From: Cyanobacteria bacterium UBA11153
GTDB taxonomy: Bacteria > Cyanobacteriota > Cyanobacteriia > Cyanobacteriales > Coleofasciculaceae
Assembly (NCBI GenBank): GCA_003511885.1
Contig: DOIX01000028.1
Span: 1 to 28,032, forward strand
Direction: 5' to 3'
Length of the DNA: 28,032 bases
Of this stretch, positions 1 through 8,816 are shown piece after piece. Under the pieces are notes generated by a model. That model searched no databases. It was given only the letters and a program-made list of their open reading frames with translations, and was not told where the DNA came from. The position numbers and the translations under genes are program-made. The stretch's first letter is position 1. Each line of letters begins with the position of its first letter.

Positions 1-343
1 GCTTTATACAGCAAGCCCTAAATTGGATAGTAAATTTATCGAAAGGGGTGTAGGGTGTGGGGATATACAAATTAAATGCGTAGCAGCTTAATAGAAGGTT
101 TGGTTTGCAGCGATTGTATGAAGATGAGGGATTCGGCAAGCCTTGTGGTGGGAAAAGCTTCGATTGCTTGGAGGAACAGAGGATAAAAAATTAGTGATAA
201 ATTGAGTTTGTTTAATCATTTATCCTTAAAAGGATAGCTTGCGGACTTTTTTTAACTGCGTTCATCTGGGAATCTTCCATTTTGGCTATATCAAGTCAGC
301 AGGGTGAAGATTCATCACCCTACTTTGAGTCGAAACTATCTGT
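1..343. other. Left-edge non-coding stretch
   Basis: I see no convincing gene, RNA or strong hairpin here. The stretch lies downstream of the minus-strand small OB-fold gene ending at 344. A GGGGTGTAGGGTGTGGGG tract near 47-64 resembles the G-rich filler found in other gaps of this window. A gene truncated by the window edge cannot be excluded. Confidence 0.5.
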
Positions 344-568
344 TCAATCAAGCACCTTAAAAGAGTTAAGTGCTAAAACAGGACCGATCGTTGCTAAAGT
401 CATGACATCATCTCTTACCTCTCCTGTAACTTGTACTTTGAGGTTGGGTTTCTGTAATTCATCGGGAGTATCCATAATTTCATAAGTTACTCCCGAATCT
501 GCTACTAATGCCCAAGTACCTATCCCGATATCTTTGTGTTCGATGACACCTGTTACCTGAATGCTCAT
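344..568 (-). CDS. Small OB-fold-like protein coupled to S8 protease
   Basis: This is a 74-residue protein of unknown function. The sequence alternates hydrophobic and polar residues as a small beta-barrel would. It has the pattern VTGVIEHKDIGIGTWALVAD, then a YEI strand, a Pro-rich turn, VTGEVRDDVMTLATIGPVL and a final strand. I recognise this GxI...W-L..D.G..Y......VxVxGxVRDD layout as a small OB-fold-like domain, but can give it no ligand or partner. There is no signal peptide or membrane segment, so it should be cytoplasmic. Its ATG overlaps the TGA of the upstream protease gene (ATGA at 565-568), which implies co-transcription and translational coupling. It might modulate the protease or be a passive operon partner; the sequence does not decide. 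Confidence 0.75.
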   Translation of the reverse strand: MSIQVTGVIEHKDIGIGTWALVADSGVTYEIMDTPDELQKPNLKVQVTGEVRDDVMTLATIGPVLALNSFKVLD

Positions 569-2328
569 GCAAATTTACCCTCACCTTTGCTGGCTAAATA
601 TGCAAGTCCAAAGCAAAGTAAAGCATTAGTTGCCAGGAATAAACGTGCTGCCATACCGCTACCTAACCATAACAGATGAGGAGAGATAACTGCACTGACT
701 GCTAAACAACTGGCTATCCCAATTGCGGAACCAATGGCTACCCATTTCCATTGGGGATTGCCGAGGAATAAGACTACTAAAACTAGTGGAATCAAGATAC
801 TAGCAAAAATTGGATTTAAGATACTGCTACCTTGAATTGCTGTACCTAATTCGGGAATGGAACTTCCCATGACTCGTAAGGGCCATTGAGGTAAATCGAA
901 GATGTATAATCCTCGGAGGAAAAATAGTCCCGAGCTACCTGCAATTAATCCGGTGGATAAACTTAAACCAAAGGATAGGTAATTCCGTAAAAACCAAGCG
1001 AGGAGATAGGAACCAACTACCATTAAAATTTTTGGTAATAGGGCAACTGCACCGCCATCAAACCAGAATTTTAGATTGAGATAGCCATTGTTTTCTAACC
1101 AACGGAAGAAATCGCGGAAGCTAAGTTGTCCTTTGGTGGCGAGTTTAACTGCTGCACCTCCATCTAATTGTCCAGCACCAAAATGATTGAGAGGATCGTC
1201 TTCTATTTTACGGCTAGATTGTTCGAGGACGGTTTCTATATCATCAGGATTGGTAACGCCACTAGCTTTAACTAATGCTGCTACACCTGCAACGTGAGGT
1301 GATGCCATACTCGTACCTTGGAAACCAGCAAAAATAGCTTCACCTGTGCGAGGATTAATGGTTTCTTGGATAATTTTACCTGATTCACTGCCACCAGGAG
1401 CGGAGATATCTACACCTGCACCATAATTAGAATAGGGGGCTTTTTCGCCAACGGAATCTAGGGCGGAAACACCAATAACGTGAGGATAACGAGCGGGGTA
1501 AGATGCGGAATTTTGAGCAGAATTACCTGCTGCTGCAATCGTAACTACTCCTTGGGCGTGGGCGTAGTTAATTGCTTCTTGCATTAATTGGCTTTCGCCA
1601 CCACCACCGAGACTCATATTGATGACATCGGCATTATTATCGGCGGCAAATTTGATGGCTTCGGCAATATCAGAAATTGTGCCGCTACCACCTGCACTCA
1701 ATACTTTTAATGGCATTAAAGTTGCTTCGTAAGCGACTCCGGCAACTCCATATCCGTTATTAGTAGATTGGGCTACTGTGCCCGCAACGTGAGTGCCATG
1801 TCCATTATCGTCAAAGGCATTAACTTTGTCATTGACAAAATCATATCCTTCCACAAATTTAGTTGTTTCTAAATCGGGGACAGGGGTAATTCCAGTATCG
1901 ATGACGGCTACGGTTATGCCTCTGCCTTTGGTTTCATCCCATGCAGCTTCTGCGTTGATACTGCGGAGATTCCACTGCTTTCCGTAGTCGGGATCGTTGG
2001 GAGTATAGAAGGCACTGTAGAGGTAGTTGGGTTCGATATATTCGGTTTCCTTGGATAGTTGGGATTTTCTCAGTTTATCCAAGATTTGTTTATTCCCCTC
2101 CAAAATATAAATATTGTCGGTTTGGGAGAATTCGCTATTGAGTCGGGGTGTGACTCCGTATTTTTGCGAAATTGCCTTTATTTCGCTGTCAATCTGTGCG
2201 GCGGGGATATCTTCCCGGAAATCCAGCACAATTGACTGAAATTCGCCTTGACTTGCCAAACCTTTAAAGTTAAACAGGGCAAATCCGATGGCGACGATGA
2301 ATAAACAGGCTAACAGAAACTTTCTCAT
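565..2328 (-). CDS. S8 subtilisin-like serine protease with C-terminal membrane domain
   Basis: This 587-residue protein is a secreted serine endopeptidase of the subtilase family. Residues 1-26 form a signal peptide (MRKF, hydrophobic core, GLA before SQ). Residues 30-105 look like a fervidolysin/I9-type propeptide. The catalytic domain spans about 115-395 and has the full triad: Asp144 in AVIDTGIT, His177 in NGHGTHVAGT and Ser340 in GTSMASPHVAG, plus oxyanion Asn269 in AAAGNS. After about 400 the chain changes character: a WLENNGYLNLKFWFDGG linker and about five hydrophobic helices (near 429-446, 451-471, 505-522, 528-548, 558-578). The protease domain therefore probably sits outside the cytoplasmic membrane, anchored by its own C-terminus. 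Ordinary secreted subtilisins end soon after the catalytic domain, so the membrane tail is the unusual part. The downstream 74-residue gene overlaps its stop codon. The substrate is unknown. Confidence 0.93.
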   Translation of the reverse strand: MRKFLLACLFIVAIGFALFNFKGLASQGEFQSIVLDFREDIPAAQIDSEIKAISQKYGVTPRLNSEFSQTDNIYILEGNKQILDKLRKSQLSKETEYIEPNYLYSAFYTPNDPDYGKQWNLRSINAEAAWDETKGRGITVAVIDTGITPVPDLETTKFVEGYDFVNDKVNAFDDNGHGTHVAGTVAQSTNNGYGVAGVAYEATLMPLKVLSAGGSGTISDIAEAIKFAADNNADVINMSLGGGGESQLMQEAINYAHAQGVVTIAAAGNSAQNSASYPARYPHVIGVSALDSVGEKAPYSNYGAGVDISAPGGSESGKIIQETINPRTGEAIFAGFQGTSMASPHVAGVAALVKASGVTNPDDIETVLEQSSRKIEDDPLNHFGAGQLDGGAAVKLATKGQLSFRDFFRWLENNGYLNLKFWFDGGAVALLPKILMVVGSYLLAWFLRNYLSFGLSLSTGLIAGSSGLFFLRGLYIFDLPQWPLRVMGSSIPELGTAIQGSSILNPIFASILIPLVLVVLFLGNPQWKWVAIGSAIGIASCLAVSAVISPHLLWLGSGMAARLFLATNALLCFGLAYLASKGEGKFA

Positions 2329-2460
2329 GGCAACCCTCTGTGATTGGGTTAGTTTAATTACTACGATAGCGCATCAGTGGAGAGTACTGGGGGAGTGGGG
2401 AGTCTGGGAGCTGGGAGGCAGGGGGAGTCGGAGAAGAGAATGTTGATGATTAACTAAGGG

Positions 2461-2493
2461 ATTAACTATTGACAATTAACTATTGACAATTGA
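2461..2493. repeat. Two 14-bp units (ATTAACTATTGACA) of STRR type
   Basis: ATTAACTATTGACA occurs twice in tandem (2461-2474 and 2475-2488) and is followed by ATTGA. Each unit reads as two heptamers. It resembles the short tandemly repeated sequences of filamentous cyanobacteria. It ends three bases before the stop codon of the minus-strand REC-kinase gene at 2496, so it lies in that gene's 3' region. A G-rich stretch (2375-2440) lies beside it. Confidence 0.7.
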
Positions 2494-2495
2494 TT

Positions 2496-4031
2496 TTATG
2501 CACAGATGGGAATTTCGACAATAAATGTACTTCCATATCCTGGGGCAGAAATGCAGCTAAGTTTACCGCCGTGTTTTTCTACGACAATCTGATGGCTAAT
2601 TGATAATCCCAATCCTGTGCCTCTACCGACGGGCTTGGTGGTAAAAAATGGTTCAAAAATATTCTTTTGAATTTCCTTGCTCATGCCCTGCCCGTTATCG
2701 GCAATCATAATTATCAGAGATTGGCAATTATGTTCTTGATGATGATTGTCCTTAATTTTTAAGGTAGCATATGAGACTGTATCTAGCAACTTTAAATTGG
2801 AGATTAAAGCAGTGTGAATGCTAATTCTCCGTGGGCTTGGTTGAGTTTCCACAGCGTCAATAGCATTAGACAGGAGATTCATAAATACTTGATTTAACTG
2901 ACCAGCATAACAGTTGATTTTTGGTAATTGGCTGTAGTCTTTAATTACTTCAATTTGCGGACGATCTCCTACTGCTTTTAATCGGTGTTGTAAAATCATT
3001 AAAGTGTTGTCGATATTTTCATGGATATCTACAGATTTTAGTTCCGATTCATTCTGTCTGGAAAAGTTTTTTAGGGAGAGAACAATCTCCTGAATACGCT
3101 GACTCCCTACTGCCATTGATTTGATCAATTTTTCTGAATCTTCGATGAGAAACTCTAAATCTATTCTGGATTCTATTTCTTTAATTACTGGCGTTGGATC
3201 TGGATAGGTTTTTTGATAAAATTTAATCAGTTCGATTAGGTTTTTAAAGTAATCATTTACATAGAAAATATTCCCATGGATAAAGCTGACAGGGTTATTG
3301 ATTTCATGAGCAATCCCAGCTACCATTCTCCCCAATGCTGATATTTTTTCATTTTGAATTAGTTGGGATTGAGTATATTTTAATTTTGCTAGTGTTTCTT
3401 CTAGTATTTGTGCTTTTTCTTGTTCTCTCTGAGTTGATTGCAGCAAGATTTCATTTTGCTGTTGTATTTCTGTTTGTGTCAGTTGAAGTTGGGCTAATGC
3501 TTCTTGTAACTTGTGGTTAGTTACCCTTAAATCTCTGGCCTGTTTCTCTAAGTTAAAATGAGCTTTCTCTAGCTTTTCTTGTACGTCTTGGCGAATCTTA
3601 ATTTCTTCTTGGAGGCGTGCGTTTTTATCGATAAGTTGTTGGGAGAGTTTCTGGATGCGTAATTGATTTTCAACGCGAGCAATGACTTCTTCGGCATGAA
3701 ATGGTTTGGAGATATAGTCAGCCCCACCAACGCTAAAGGATTTAACTTTACTAGCTGTATCATCTAAAGCACTCAAAAAAATAACAGGAATATCACATAT
3801 TATTGGGGATGACTTGAGGGTTAAACAGACTTGATATCCATCCATATCTGGCATTCTGATATCGAGCAAAATTAGATCGGGGGGTTGGGAACGAATAGTT
3901 TCTAAGGCTACTTTGCCACTGATGGCTTTTCTCACTTTGTAACCTTCGATAGTGAGTATGGCGGCGAGGGATCTGAGGTTATCTGGATAGTCATCGACAA
4001 TGAGAATGGTTGCTATGGGTTCATTTTTCAT
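2496..4031 (-). CDS. REC-coiled coil-histidine kinase, no other sensor domain
   Basis: This 511-residue signalling protein starts with a receiver domain (about 8-125: acidic pair in IVDDYPDN, phospho-acceptor Asp57 in LLDIRMPDMDG, Lys109 in SKPF). A long Gln/Glu-rich coiled coil follows (about 127-230), then a histidine kinase: His242 in AGIAHEINNPVSF, the N box with Asn385 and Asn389, the G1 box DNGQGM (445-450), the F box EPFFTTKPVG and the G2 box GTGLGLS (471-477). There is no membrane segment and no PAS or GAF domain, so its input should be phosphorylation of its own REC. The hybrid kinase gene upstream on the same strand ends 36 bp away, making it the obvious phosphodonor. HAMP and output DNA-binding domains are absent, so the final target lies elsewhere. 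The REC domain closely resembles that of the cyclase at 25780-26832. Confidence 0.93.
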   Translation of the reverse strand: MKNEPIATILIVDDYPDNLRSLAAILTIEGYKVRKAISGKVALETIRSQPPDLILLDIRMPDMDGYQVCLTLKSSPIICDIPVIFLSALDDTASKVKSFSVGGADYISKPFHAEEVIARVENQLRIQKLSQQLIDKNARLQEEIKIRQDVQEKLEKAHFNLEKQARDLRVTNHKLQEALAQLQLTQTEIQQQNEILLQSTQREQEKAQILEETLAKLKYTQSQLIQNEKISALGRMVAGIAHEINNPVSFIHGNIFYVNDYFKNLIELIKFYQKTYPDPTPVIKEIESRIDLEFLIEDSEKLIKSMAVGSQRIQEIVLSLKNFSRQNESELKSVDIHENIDNTLMILQHRLKAVGDRPQIEVIKDYSQLPKINCYAGQLNQVFMNLLSNAIDAVETQPSPRRISIHTALISNLKLLDTVSYATLKIKDNHHQEHNCQSLIIMIADNGQGMSKEIQKNIFEPFFTTKPVGRGTGLGLSISHQIVVEKHGGKLSCISAPGYGSTFIVEIPICA

Positions 4032-4067
4032 AAGCTGGTGTAGGTAATGGTATTGAAATGAAGAAGA

Positions 4068-7000
4068 TTAACTGAGAGAGTTAAAAGCATCTTCCACTAG
4101 CTTGATAATTAATTGAAATTGAAAATCGCGGGTAATCTTGCTAAGATCAGCAATGAGATAGGTATATTCTGGGGGAATTTGTTCGATGAGATTCATAATT
4201 TCTTCGTCATCGCATAACTGGGTAGCTTGATGGAGTTTTTCCATCCATTCTCTTGGCATTACTGATAAGCTTTCCCCAGTGATGGCCTTGGTCTGATTTT
4301 CCTCTATTGACTTTTGACTGGTTGGTGAATGTTGGTTCGTTTTAGCATATATATATTGTAATCCCAAATACTTTTCCATTTTGGCAAACAAAGCATCTTC
4401 TTGAAAAGGTTTGCTCAGGAAATCGTTACAACCTGCGGAAAGTGCTAAAGTGCGATCGCTTTTTGAGGCTTGGGCAGTCAGGGCGATAATTACAACTGTC
4501 TCCCCTGCAATACTGGCACGAATTTGCTGGGTGGCTTCGCAGCCATCCATGACAGGCATTCTCATATCCATCCAGATGAGGTGGGGTTGCCACTCTTGCC
4601 ATAAGGCAACTGCTTCTTCTCCATTTTTTGCTTCCCTCACCTCTAATCCTAATTGAGTTAATAATGTCATGAGGAGTTGGCGGTTTTCGAGTTGATCGTC
4701 AGCAACTACAATGCGGTAAGGGGGTTGATTTGGTGCTAATCCAATTACTTGGCGATGGGGCTGGGTGGGCTTGATATCTGTAGCTAGGGCATAGGAAATT
4801 GGTATTTCAAAGCTGAATGTGCTACCTTGACCAAGGGTACTTATAACATTAATATCTCCTCCCATTAACTGGACAAATTTGCGGCTAATTGTTAATCCTA
4901 AGCCTGTACCTTCTGGTGACATTTTTCCGGCTTGGGTTTGGGTAAAAGCGTTAAAGATAGTCTGTATTTCACTGGGAGCGATCCCTACACCAGTATCGCA
5001 AACTTCAAATTGGAGATAGTAAGTATCGCTGGGAGAGTTATCTTCTCTCTTTGTGAGGTTTGAGGTTTGATTTTTGAGTCTTAAGGTAATACTGCCCTTC
5101 TCTGTGAATTTAATGGCATTACCTAGTAAGTTGACGAGTACCTGACGAAGTTTATTGGGATCTGTCTTGATATATTGTGGAACGTCAGGTGCAATCTCTA
5201 GATGAAGTTGTAATCCTTTTGCTTCAGCTTTTTGGTGAAACATTGTCTGAATCGAGTGCAATTGATCGATTAAGTCAAAACTATTTTCATCCAGAGTAGT
5301 TCCTCCAGCTTCAATTTTGGATAAATCTAGAATATCATTAATTAGTGTTAGTAAATAATCCCCACTTTTTTTGATAATTTCCAGATTTTCTCGTTGTTTC
5401 TGGGTGAGAGACGAGTCACGGATCATCACTTGGGTAAAGCCGAGAATGGCGTTGAGGGGGGTACGGAGTTCATGACTCATATTGGCGATGAAAATACTTT
5501 TGGCTTTGTTAGCAACTTCGGCGGCTTCTTTTGCCTGTTGCAATTCTAATTCAACTTGTTTACGCCCACTAATATCTGCTAAAAAACCGACAAATTCAAT
5601 TGGCTTACCCCTGTCATCTGTTACCAATCTTATTTGTTCGTAAACCCAGTGATAAGTGCCATCACCATGAAGAAATCGATATTCATTAGTGTAGTATTTT
5701 TCTTCACAAATTTTAAATAAATTATCAAAAACTTTTGTTCTCTCATCTGGATGGACATGGTTAAGCCAGAAGGTAGATTCTTCAAGGAAATCCTCAACCT
5801 CATAGCCAAGGATTTCCTTGACATTATCGCTGACAAAAGTAGCCCCATATTCGCTTTCTGGTTTACAGCTAAAAATGACTAAAGTACTGGCAGTTACTAG
5901 ATATTGCAAACGTTTGCTAGTAGAGAGTAATTCTAACTCAATACGCTTGCGATCGCTAATATCCCGCAGAAAAGCTGTAAAGAGGATTTCATCACCAATT
6001 TCTAATTTAGAAATAGATGCTTCAGCCGGAAATTCTGTACCATCTTTATGGAGACCAAAAATTTCCTGACGTTCCCCCATTTTCCGTGCTTTACCACCCG
6101 ATTGACCAAAATTAGTGATATGTTGATGATGAGCTATAGTAAAACGAATTGGTAATAGCAAGTCTAAAGATTGACCAATTACTTCACTAGATTGATAGCC
6201 AAAAATCTTTTCTGCGCCCTGATTAAATAGAATAATATGATAATCCTTATCTACCGAAATAATTCCATCATTAGCAACTTCCAGAATCCCAGAAAATCGC
6301 TCCTGAGATACTTGAAGTGCCGCCTCTGCCGACTGCCGATTAGATAATTCTGCTTGTAGCCTAATATTTGCCTGTTCTAATTCTATTTGTGCTTGTTGGC
6401 GCTGAGAGTCGAAACAATTAATTTTATAAGCATTCCAAAGAAGTAATCCAGAAAATAGAATGATGTTTAAAATACTTTCTACGGCTGATTGTGCATCTTT
6501 GCTGTAAATATATAAGCGGTAGCCAAGTTCCGATAATCCTTCTACTAAAGGAGGTAAAATTAAGACAATTAGTAGGATTTGTCGGATCGTTAAACTACCT
6601 GCACTGTCACTAGTTATCAGGATCATGATTCCTCGATTTGGACAGGTAAAAAGAGTACCAAGACTCAAAATTAACAAAGAGATTGCCGTGTGTATTGCCA
6701 TCCCTGTAAATGAACCAGCAGTGTAGAAGTAGGTGGTATGGTAGAGATAACCTAATACTCCTAAAAAACCAAGTAGCCATGTCCCAATTGCCATAATTTG
6801 GGCTGCTAAATAGCGAGGATGAGGCAAATTGAATAGGAGGAAAGCTAAACCCTCCAACAGAAAAGCCAGTGCCGTATTGGGAGCCATTCTTCCTGGTGCT
6901 GCAACACTGCCAGGGGCTTCAGGTTGTTTCATTAATAGTTCATCTATTCCCAGATTAATATTAAAACCATATTGAATGAGGGTGAGGAGAGGAATTACTA

Positions 7001-7301
7001 TTAGTAATAATGCCAAGAAAAATTTAATCGATTTAATTTTATTTTTTTTTTGTTTTGTGTTTCGGTTAAATTTTACAGAAGACAGCCATAAGTATCCTCC
7101 TCCCAGTATAAAACAAACAGCGGTATTAACCTTCATGGTGGGCAAATTGGGAAGGATTCCTTTGAGGAATGGAATATTAAATACCCAGCCACAAATTACC
7201 ATACTAGGAATTAGGATTATGACCAGACTGAGTTTTTGAGACACAGCTTGCAGTTGAGTAATTAACGGGGAATTATTGGGATGGCGTAAATAGCCTGACA
7301 T
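4068..7301 (-). CDS. Membrane hybrid sensor kinase (TM-PAS-PAS-HisKA-HATPase-REC-tail)
   Basis: This 1077-residue protein is a membrane-bound hybrid histidine kinase. About eight hydrophobic helices fill residues 24-290 (roughly 24-44, 56-75, 95-112, 142-158, 166-188, 200-220, 240-256, 272-290). A short coil leads into PAS 1 (about 333-450, NDGIISVD and DISDRK) and PAS 2 (about 462-580, ending in DISGRK). The HisKA box has His610 in NMSHELRTPLNAILG. The ATPase has Asn728 in NLLGNAIKFT, DTGVGI (769-774) and GTGLGL (798-803). A receiver follows (866-977) with Asp912 in WMDMRMPVMDG and Lys964 in SKPF. The last ~60 residues, from MPREWMEKL, form a helical tail shared with the hybrid kinase at 23720-25771. 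The N-terminal membrane domain is probably the sensor; its ligand is unknown. It is the first gene of a two-gene unit with the REC-kinase. Confidence 0.94.
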   Translation of the reverse strand: MSGYLRHPNNSPLITQLQAVSQKLSLVIILIPSMVICGWVFNIPFLKGILPNLPTMKVNTAVCFILGGGYLWLSSVKFNRNTKQKKNKIKSIKFFLALLLIVIPLLTLIQYGFNINLGIDELLMKQPEAPGSVAAPGRMAPNTALAFLLEGLAFLLFNLPHPRYLAAQIMAIGTWLLGFLGVLGYLYHTTYFYTAGSFTGMAIHTAISLLILSLGTLFTCPNRGIMILITSDSAGSLTIRQILLIVLILPPLVEGLSELGYRLYIYSKDAQSAVESILNIILFSGLLLWNAYKINCFDSQRQQAQIELEQANIRLQAELSNRQSAEAALQVSQERFSGILEVANDGIISVDKDYHIILFNQGAEKIFGYQSSEVIGQSLDLLLPIRFTIAHHQHITNFGQSGGKARKMGERQEIFGLHKDGTEFPAEASISKLEIGDEILFTAFLRDISDRKRIELELLSTSKRLQYLVTASTLVIFSCKPESEYGATFVSDNVKEILGYEVEDFLEESTFWLNHVHPDERTKVFDNLFKICEEKYYTNEYRFLHGDGTYHWVYEQIRLVTDDRGKPIEFVGFLADISGRKQVELELQQAKEAAEVANKAKSIFIANMSHELRTPLNAILGFTQVMIRDSSLTQKQRENLEIIKKSGDYLLTLINDILDLSKIEAGGTTLDENSFDLIDQLHSIQTMFHQKAEAKGLQLHLEIAPDVPQYIKTDPNKLRQVLVNLLGNAIKFTEKGSITLRLKNQTSNLTKREDNSPSDTYYLQFEVCDTGVGIAPSEIQTIFNAFTQTQAGKMSPEGTGLGLTISRKFVQLMGGDINVISTLGQGSTFSFEIPISYALATDIKPTQPHRQVIGLAPNQPPYRIVVADDQLENRQLLMTLLTQLGLEVREAKNGEEAVALWQEWQPHLIWMDMRMPVMDGCEATQQIRASIAGETVVIIALTAQASKSDRTLALSAGCNDFLSKPFQEDALFAKMEKYLGLQYIYAKTNQHSPTSQKSIEENQTKAITGESLSVMPREWMEKLHQATQLCDDEEIMNLIEQIPPEYTYLIADLSKITRDFQFQLIIKLVEDAFNSLS

Positions 7302-7334
7302 ATTTAGTCAGTCGAAAAGACTGTTTCTTAAGTA

Positions 7335-7446
7335 ATGCCAAATCCGGGTTAATTACCCCCTTTATCTTAAAAAAGGCTCTTAGGTAGGGGGCAGGGGCGA
7401 AAAATGATTAAGATGATAACGGGGGTTTGAAAAGCGGATTTGGTAT
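7335..7446. repeat. Short inverted-repeat element with CCAAATCCG ends
   Basis: The left arm begins ATGCCAAATCCG (7335) and the right arm, read on the minus strand, begins ATACCAAATCCG (ending at 7446). Both arms run inward to a C5 block (26 bp, 19 matching by hand). The 112-bp layout suggests a small MITE-like or structured element. ATACCAAATCCG is a sequence I associate with dispersed cyanobacterial repeats. No coding capacity was seen. Confidence 0.55.
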
Positions 7447-7540
7447 AATGCGATTCTAACCTAGGGACAACGCATTTGGATAGTTTATACCAATAGACTA
7501 AAATAGCGCTACAGATTGACCCCCCAACCCCCCTTATTAA

Positions 7541-7846
7541 GGCAGGGCTGTTTCATGTTCAAATTTTGAAAAAGCTACAAAGTAGACTGTAACTGAGATC
7601 TTGCACCAATGTCATCAAGCCTGAAAAAGCTTAATTTTTGGTGACCACATCAACGAAATATTAAGGATTGTAGCTCTTTATTGAGAATGGTGTAAGATCT
7701 GAGCTGTAAGAGAGTTTGTCACTCTAAATCCTAATAAAATAAAATTAGGGATTAATTATTACAAAAAACCCTCATTCTCCTCTGCTCCCCTGCCCCCCTG
7801 TCAAAGAAGCCCCCAATTTCTCCACGGAGAATAAAACAGCCCTGCC
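7541..7846 (+). mobile_element. MITE-like element, copy A (full length)
   Basis: This 306-bp non-coding element is bounded by terminal inverted repeats. The left end is GGCAGGGCTGTTTCAT and the right end, read on the minus strand, is GGCAGGGCTGTTTTAT. Its left interior (GTTCAAATTTTGAAAAAGCTA) and right interior (an AATAAAATTAGGGATTAATTATTAC stretch and AAACCCTCATTCTC) match copy B at 13349-13533 in the opposite orientation. It is larger than B because of about 120 extra central bases. It encodes no transposase, so it would move only with help from elsewhere. It lies against a CCCCCCTTATTAAG palindrome arm, and no clear target duplication is visible. Confidence 0.7.
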
Positions 7847-7965
7847 TAGTGGGAGAGGGGAGCTAGGAGGGCAACTGTAGTGGGGCATTAGCAAATAGCA
7901 ATTTTAGCAATGGCGGGCGCGATCGCAAATCACTTAAATTAATCATAACGCTCCCGATCTCTTAA

Positions 7966-8706
7966 TCAATCTTTACTCTCTCCCAGGTACAATTTTCCTA
8001 CCTCGGGATCGTTAAGTAAATCTTCTCCTGTCCCTTCAAAGCGATCGCAACCATCTACCAAGACATAGCCTCTATCCGCCATGGCTAATGCTTTCCGGGC
8101 ATTTTGTTCTACTAACACAATGGCGGTGCCATTTTGATTAATGGCTTTAATTTGCTCAAATACGCTATTAACTAATATGGGAGATAAAGCGGCTGAAGGT
8201 TCATCTAATAAGAGTAAATTTGGTTTCAGCATCAAAGCCCTTCCCATGGCTAACATTTGTCTTTCTCCACCAGACAGCGTACCCGCTTTTTGCGATCGCC
8301 TTTCCTTGAGTCGGGGAAACATGGTAAAAATTTCTTCTTTCAGTTGCTTTAACCCACCTTTGAGAATAAATCCTCCCATTTCTAAATTTTCTTCTATCGT
8401 CAGAGAGGGAAAGACATTGACAATTTGGGGCACGTAGCACATCCCACGTTGGACAATTTTATCAGATTTTAGGTTGGTAACATTTTCTCCTTTAAAGATA
8501 ATTTTCCCTTGATTTGGGGTTAATAAGCCAAATATAGTTTTGGCTAATGTTGATTTTCCTGCACCATTTGGACCAATTACGGCTACCAATTCACCTGGAT
8601 AAATCTTAAAATTAATCCCTTGCAGGATATTGAGATCTTTGATATATCCTGCATAAACCTCTTCGACTTCCAAAAGGGGAGAATTATTCTTAGCTGAATT
8701 CGACAT
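7966..8706 (-). CDS. livF: LivF/NatE-type amino acid ABC transporter ATPase
   Basis: This 246-residue protein is the ATP-hydrolysing subunit of a branched-chain/neutral amino acid uptake system (HAAT family; LivF in general usage, NatE in Synechocystis). It shows Walker A GPNGAGKST (45-53), Q-loop Gln94 in VPQ, signature LSGGE (144-148) and Walker B LLLLDEPS (164-171). The usual H-loop histidine is replaced by Gln in LVEQNARKAL, which is normal for the LivF branch. Length is typical. A membrane-facing dimer with a LivG-type ATPase and two permeases would be expected. None of those partners, nor a binding protein, lies in this window, so the gene stands alone between repeat-rich gaps. The fit to LivF is strong; transported substrates are inferred from the family. 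Confidence 0.92.
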   Translation of the reverse strand: MSNSAKNNSPLLEVEEVYAGYIKDLNILQGINFKIYPGELVAVIGPNGAGKSTLAKTIFGLLTPNQGKIIFKGENVTNLKSDKIVQRGMCYVPQIVNVFPSLTIEENLEMGGFILKGGLKQLKEEIFTMFPRLKERRSQKAGTLSGGERQMLAMGRALMLKPNLLLLDEPSAALSPILVNSVFEQIKAINQNGTAIVLVEQNARKALAMADRGYVLVDGCDRFEGTGEDLLNDPEVGKLYLGESKD

Positions 8707-8816
8707 TTAATTCTTTAGGATAGTAACTAGACAGATGGATAAGTTGATGGACAGTTAAATTGGATATTGACTCTTGCCTTTTACCTCTTACAAGATTGCC
8801 TATCATCACAATCTAA

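Larger units (their letters stand above)
7302..7965. other. 664-bp repeat-filled gap
   Basis: No gene is supported here. The gap holds an imperfect inverted-repeat element (7335-7446), a C-rich palindrome arm (CCCCCCAACCCCCCTTATTAAG near 7520-7541), a full MITE-like element (7541-7846) and a HIP1 site at 7919-7926. It separates the upstream end of the hybrid-kinase operon from the 3' end of the ABC ATPase gene. Confidence 0.7.

Noticed and set aside
282..485. 67-codon plus-strand open frame
   Set aside because: It is mainly antisense to the small OB-fold gene at 344-568, which has better composition and a start overlapping the protease stop.
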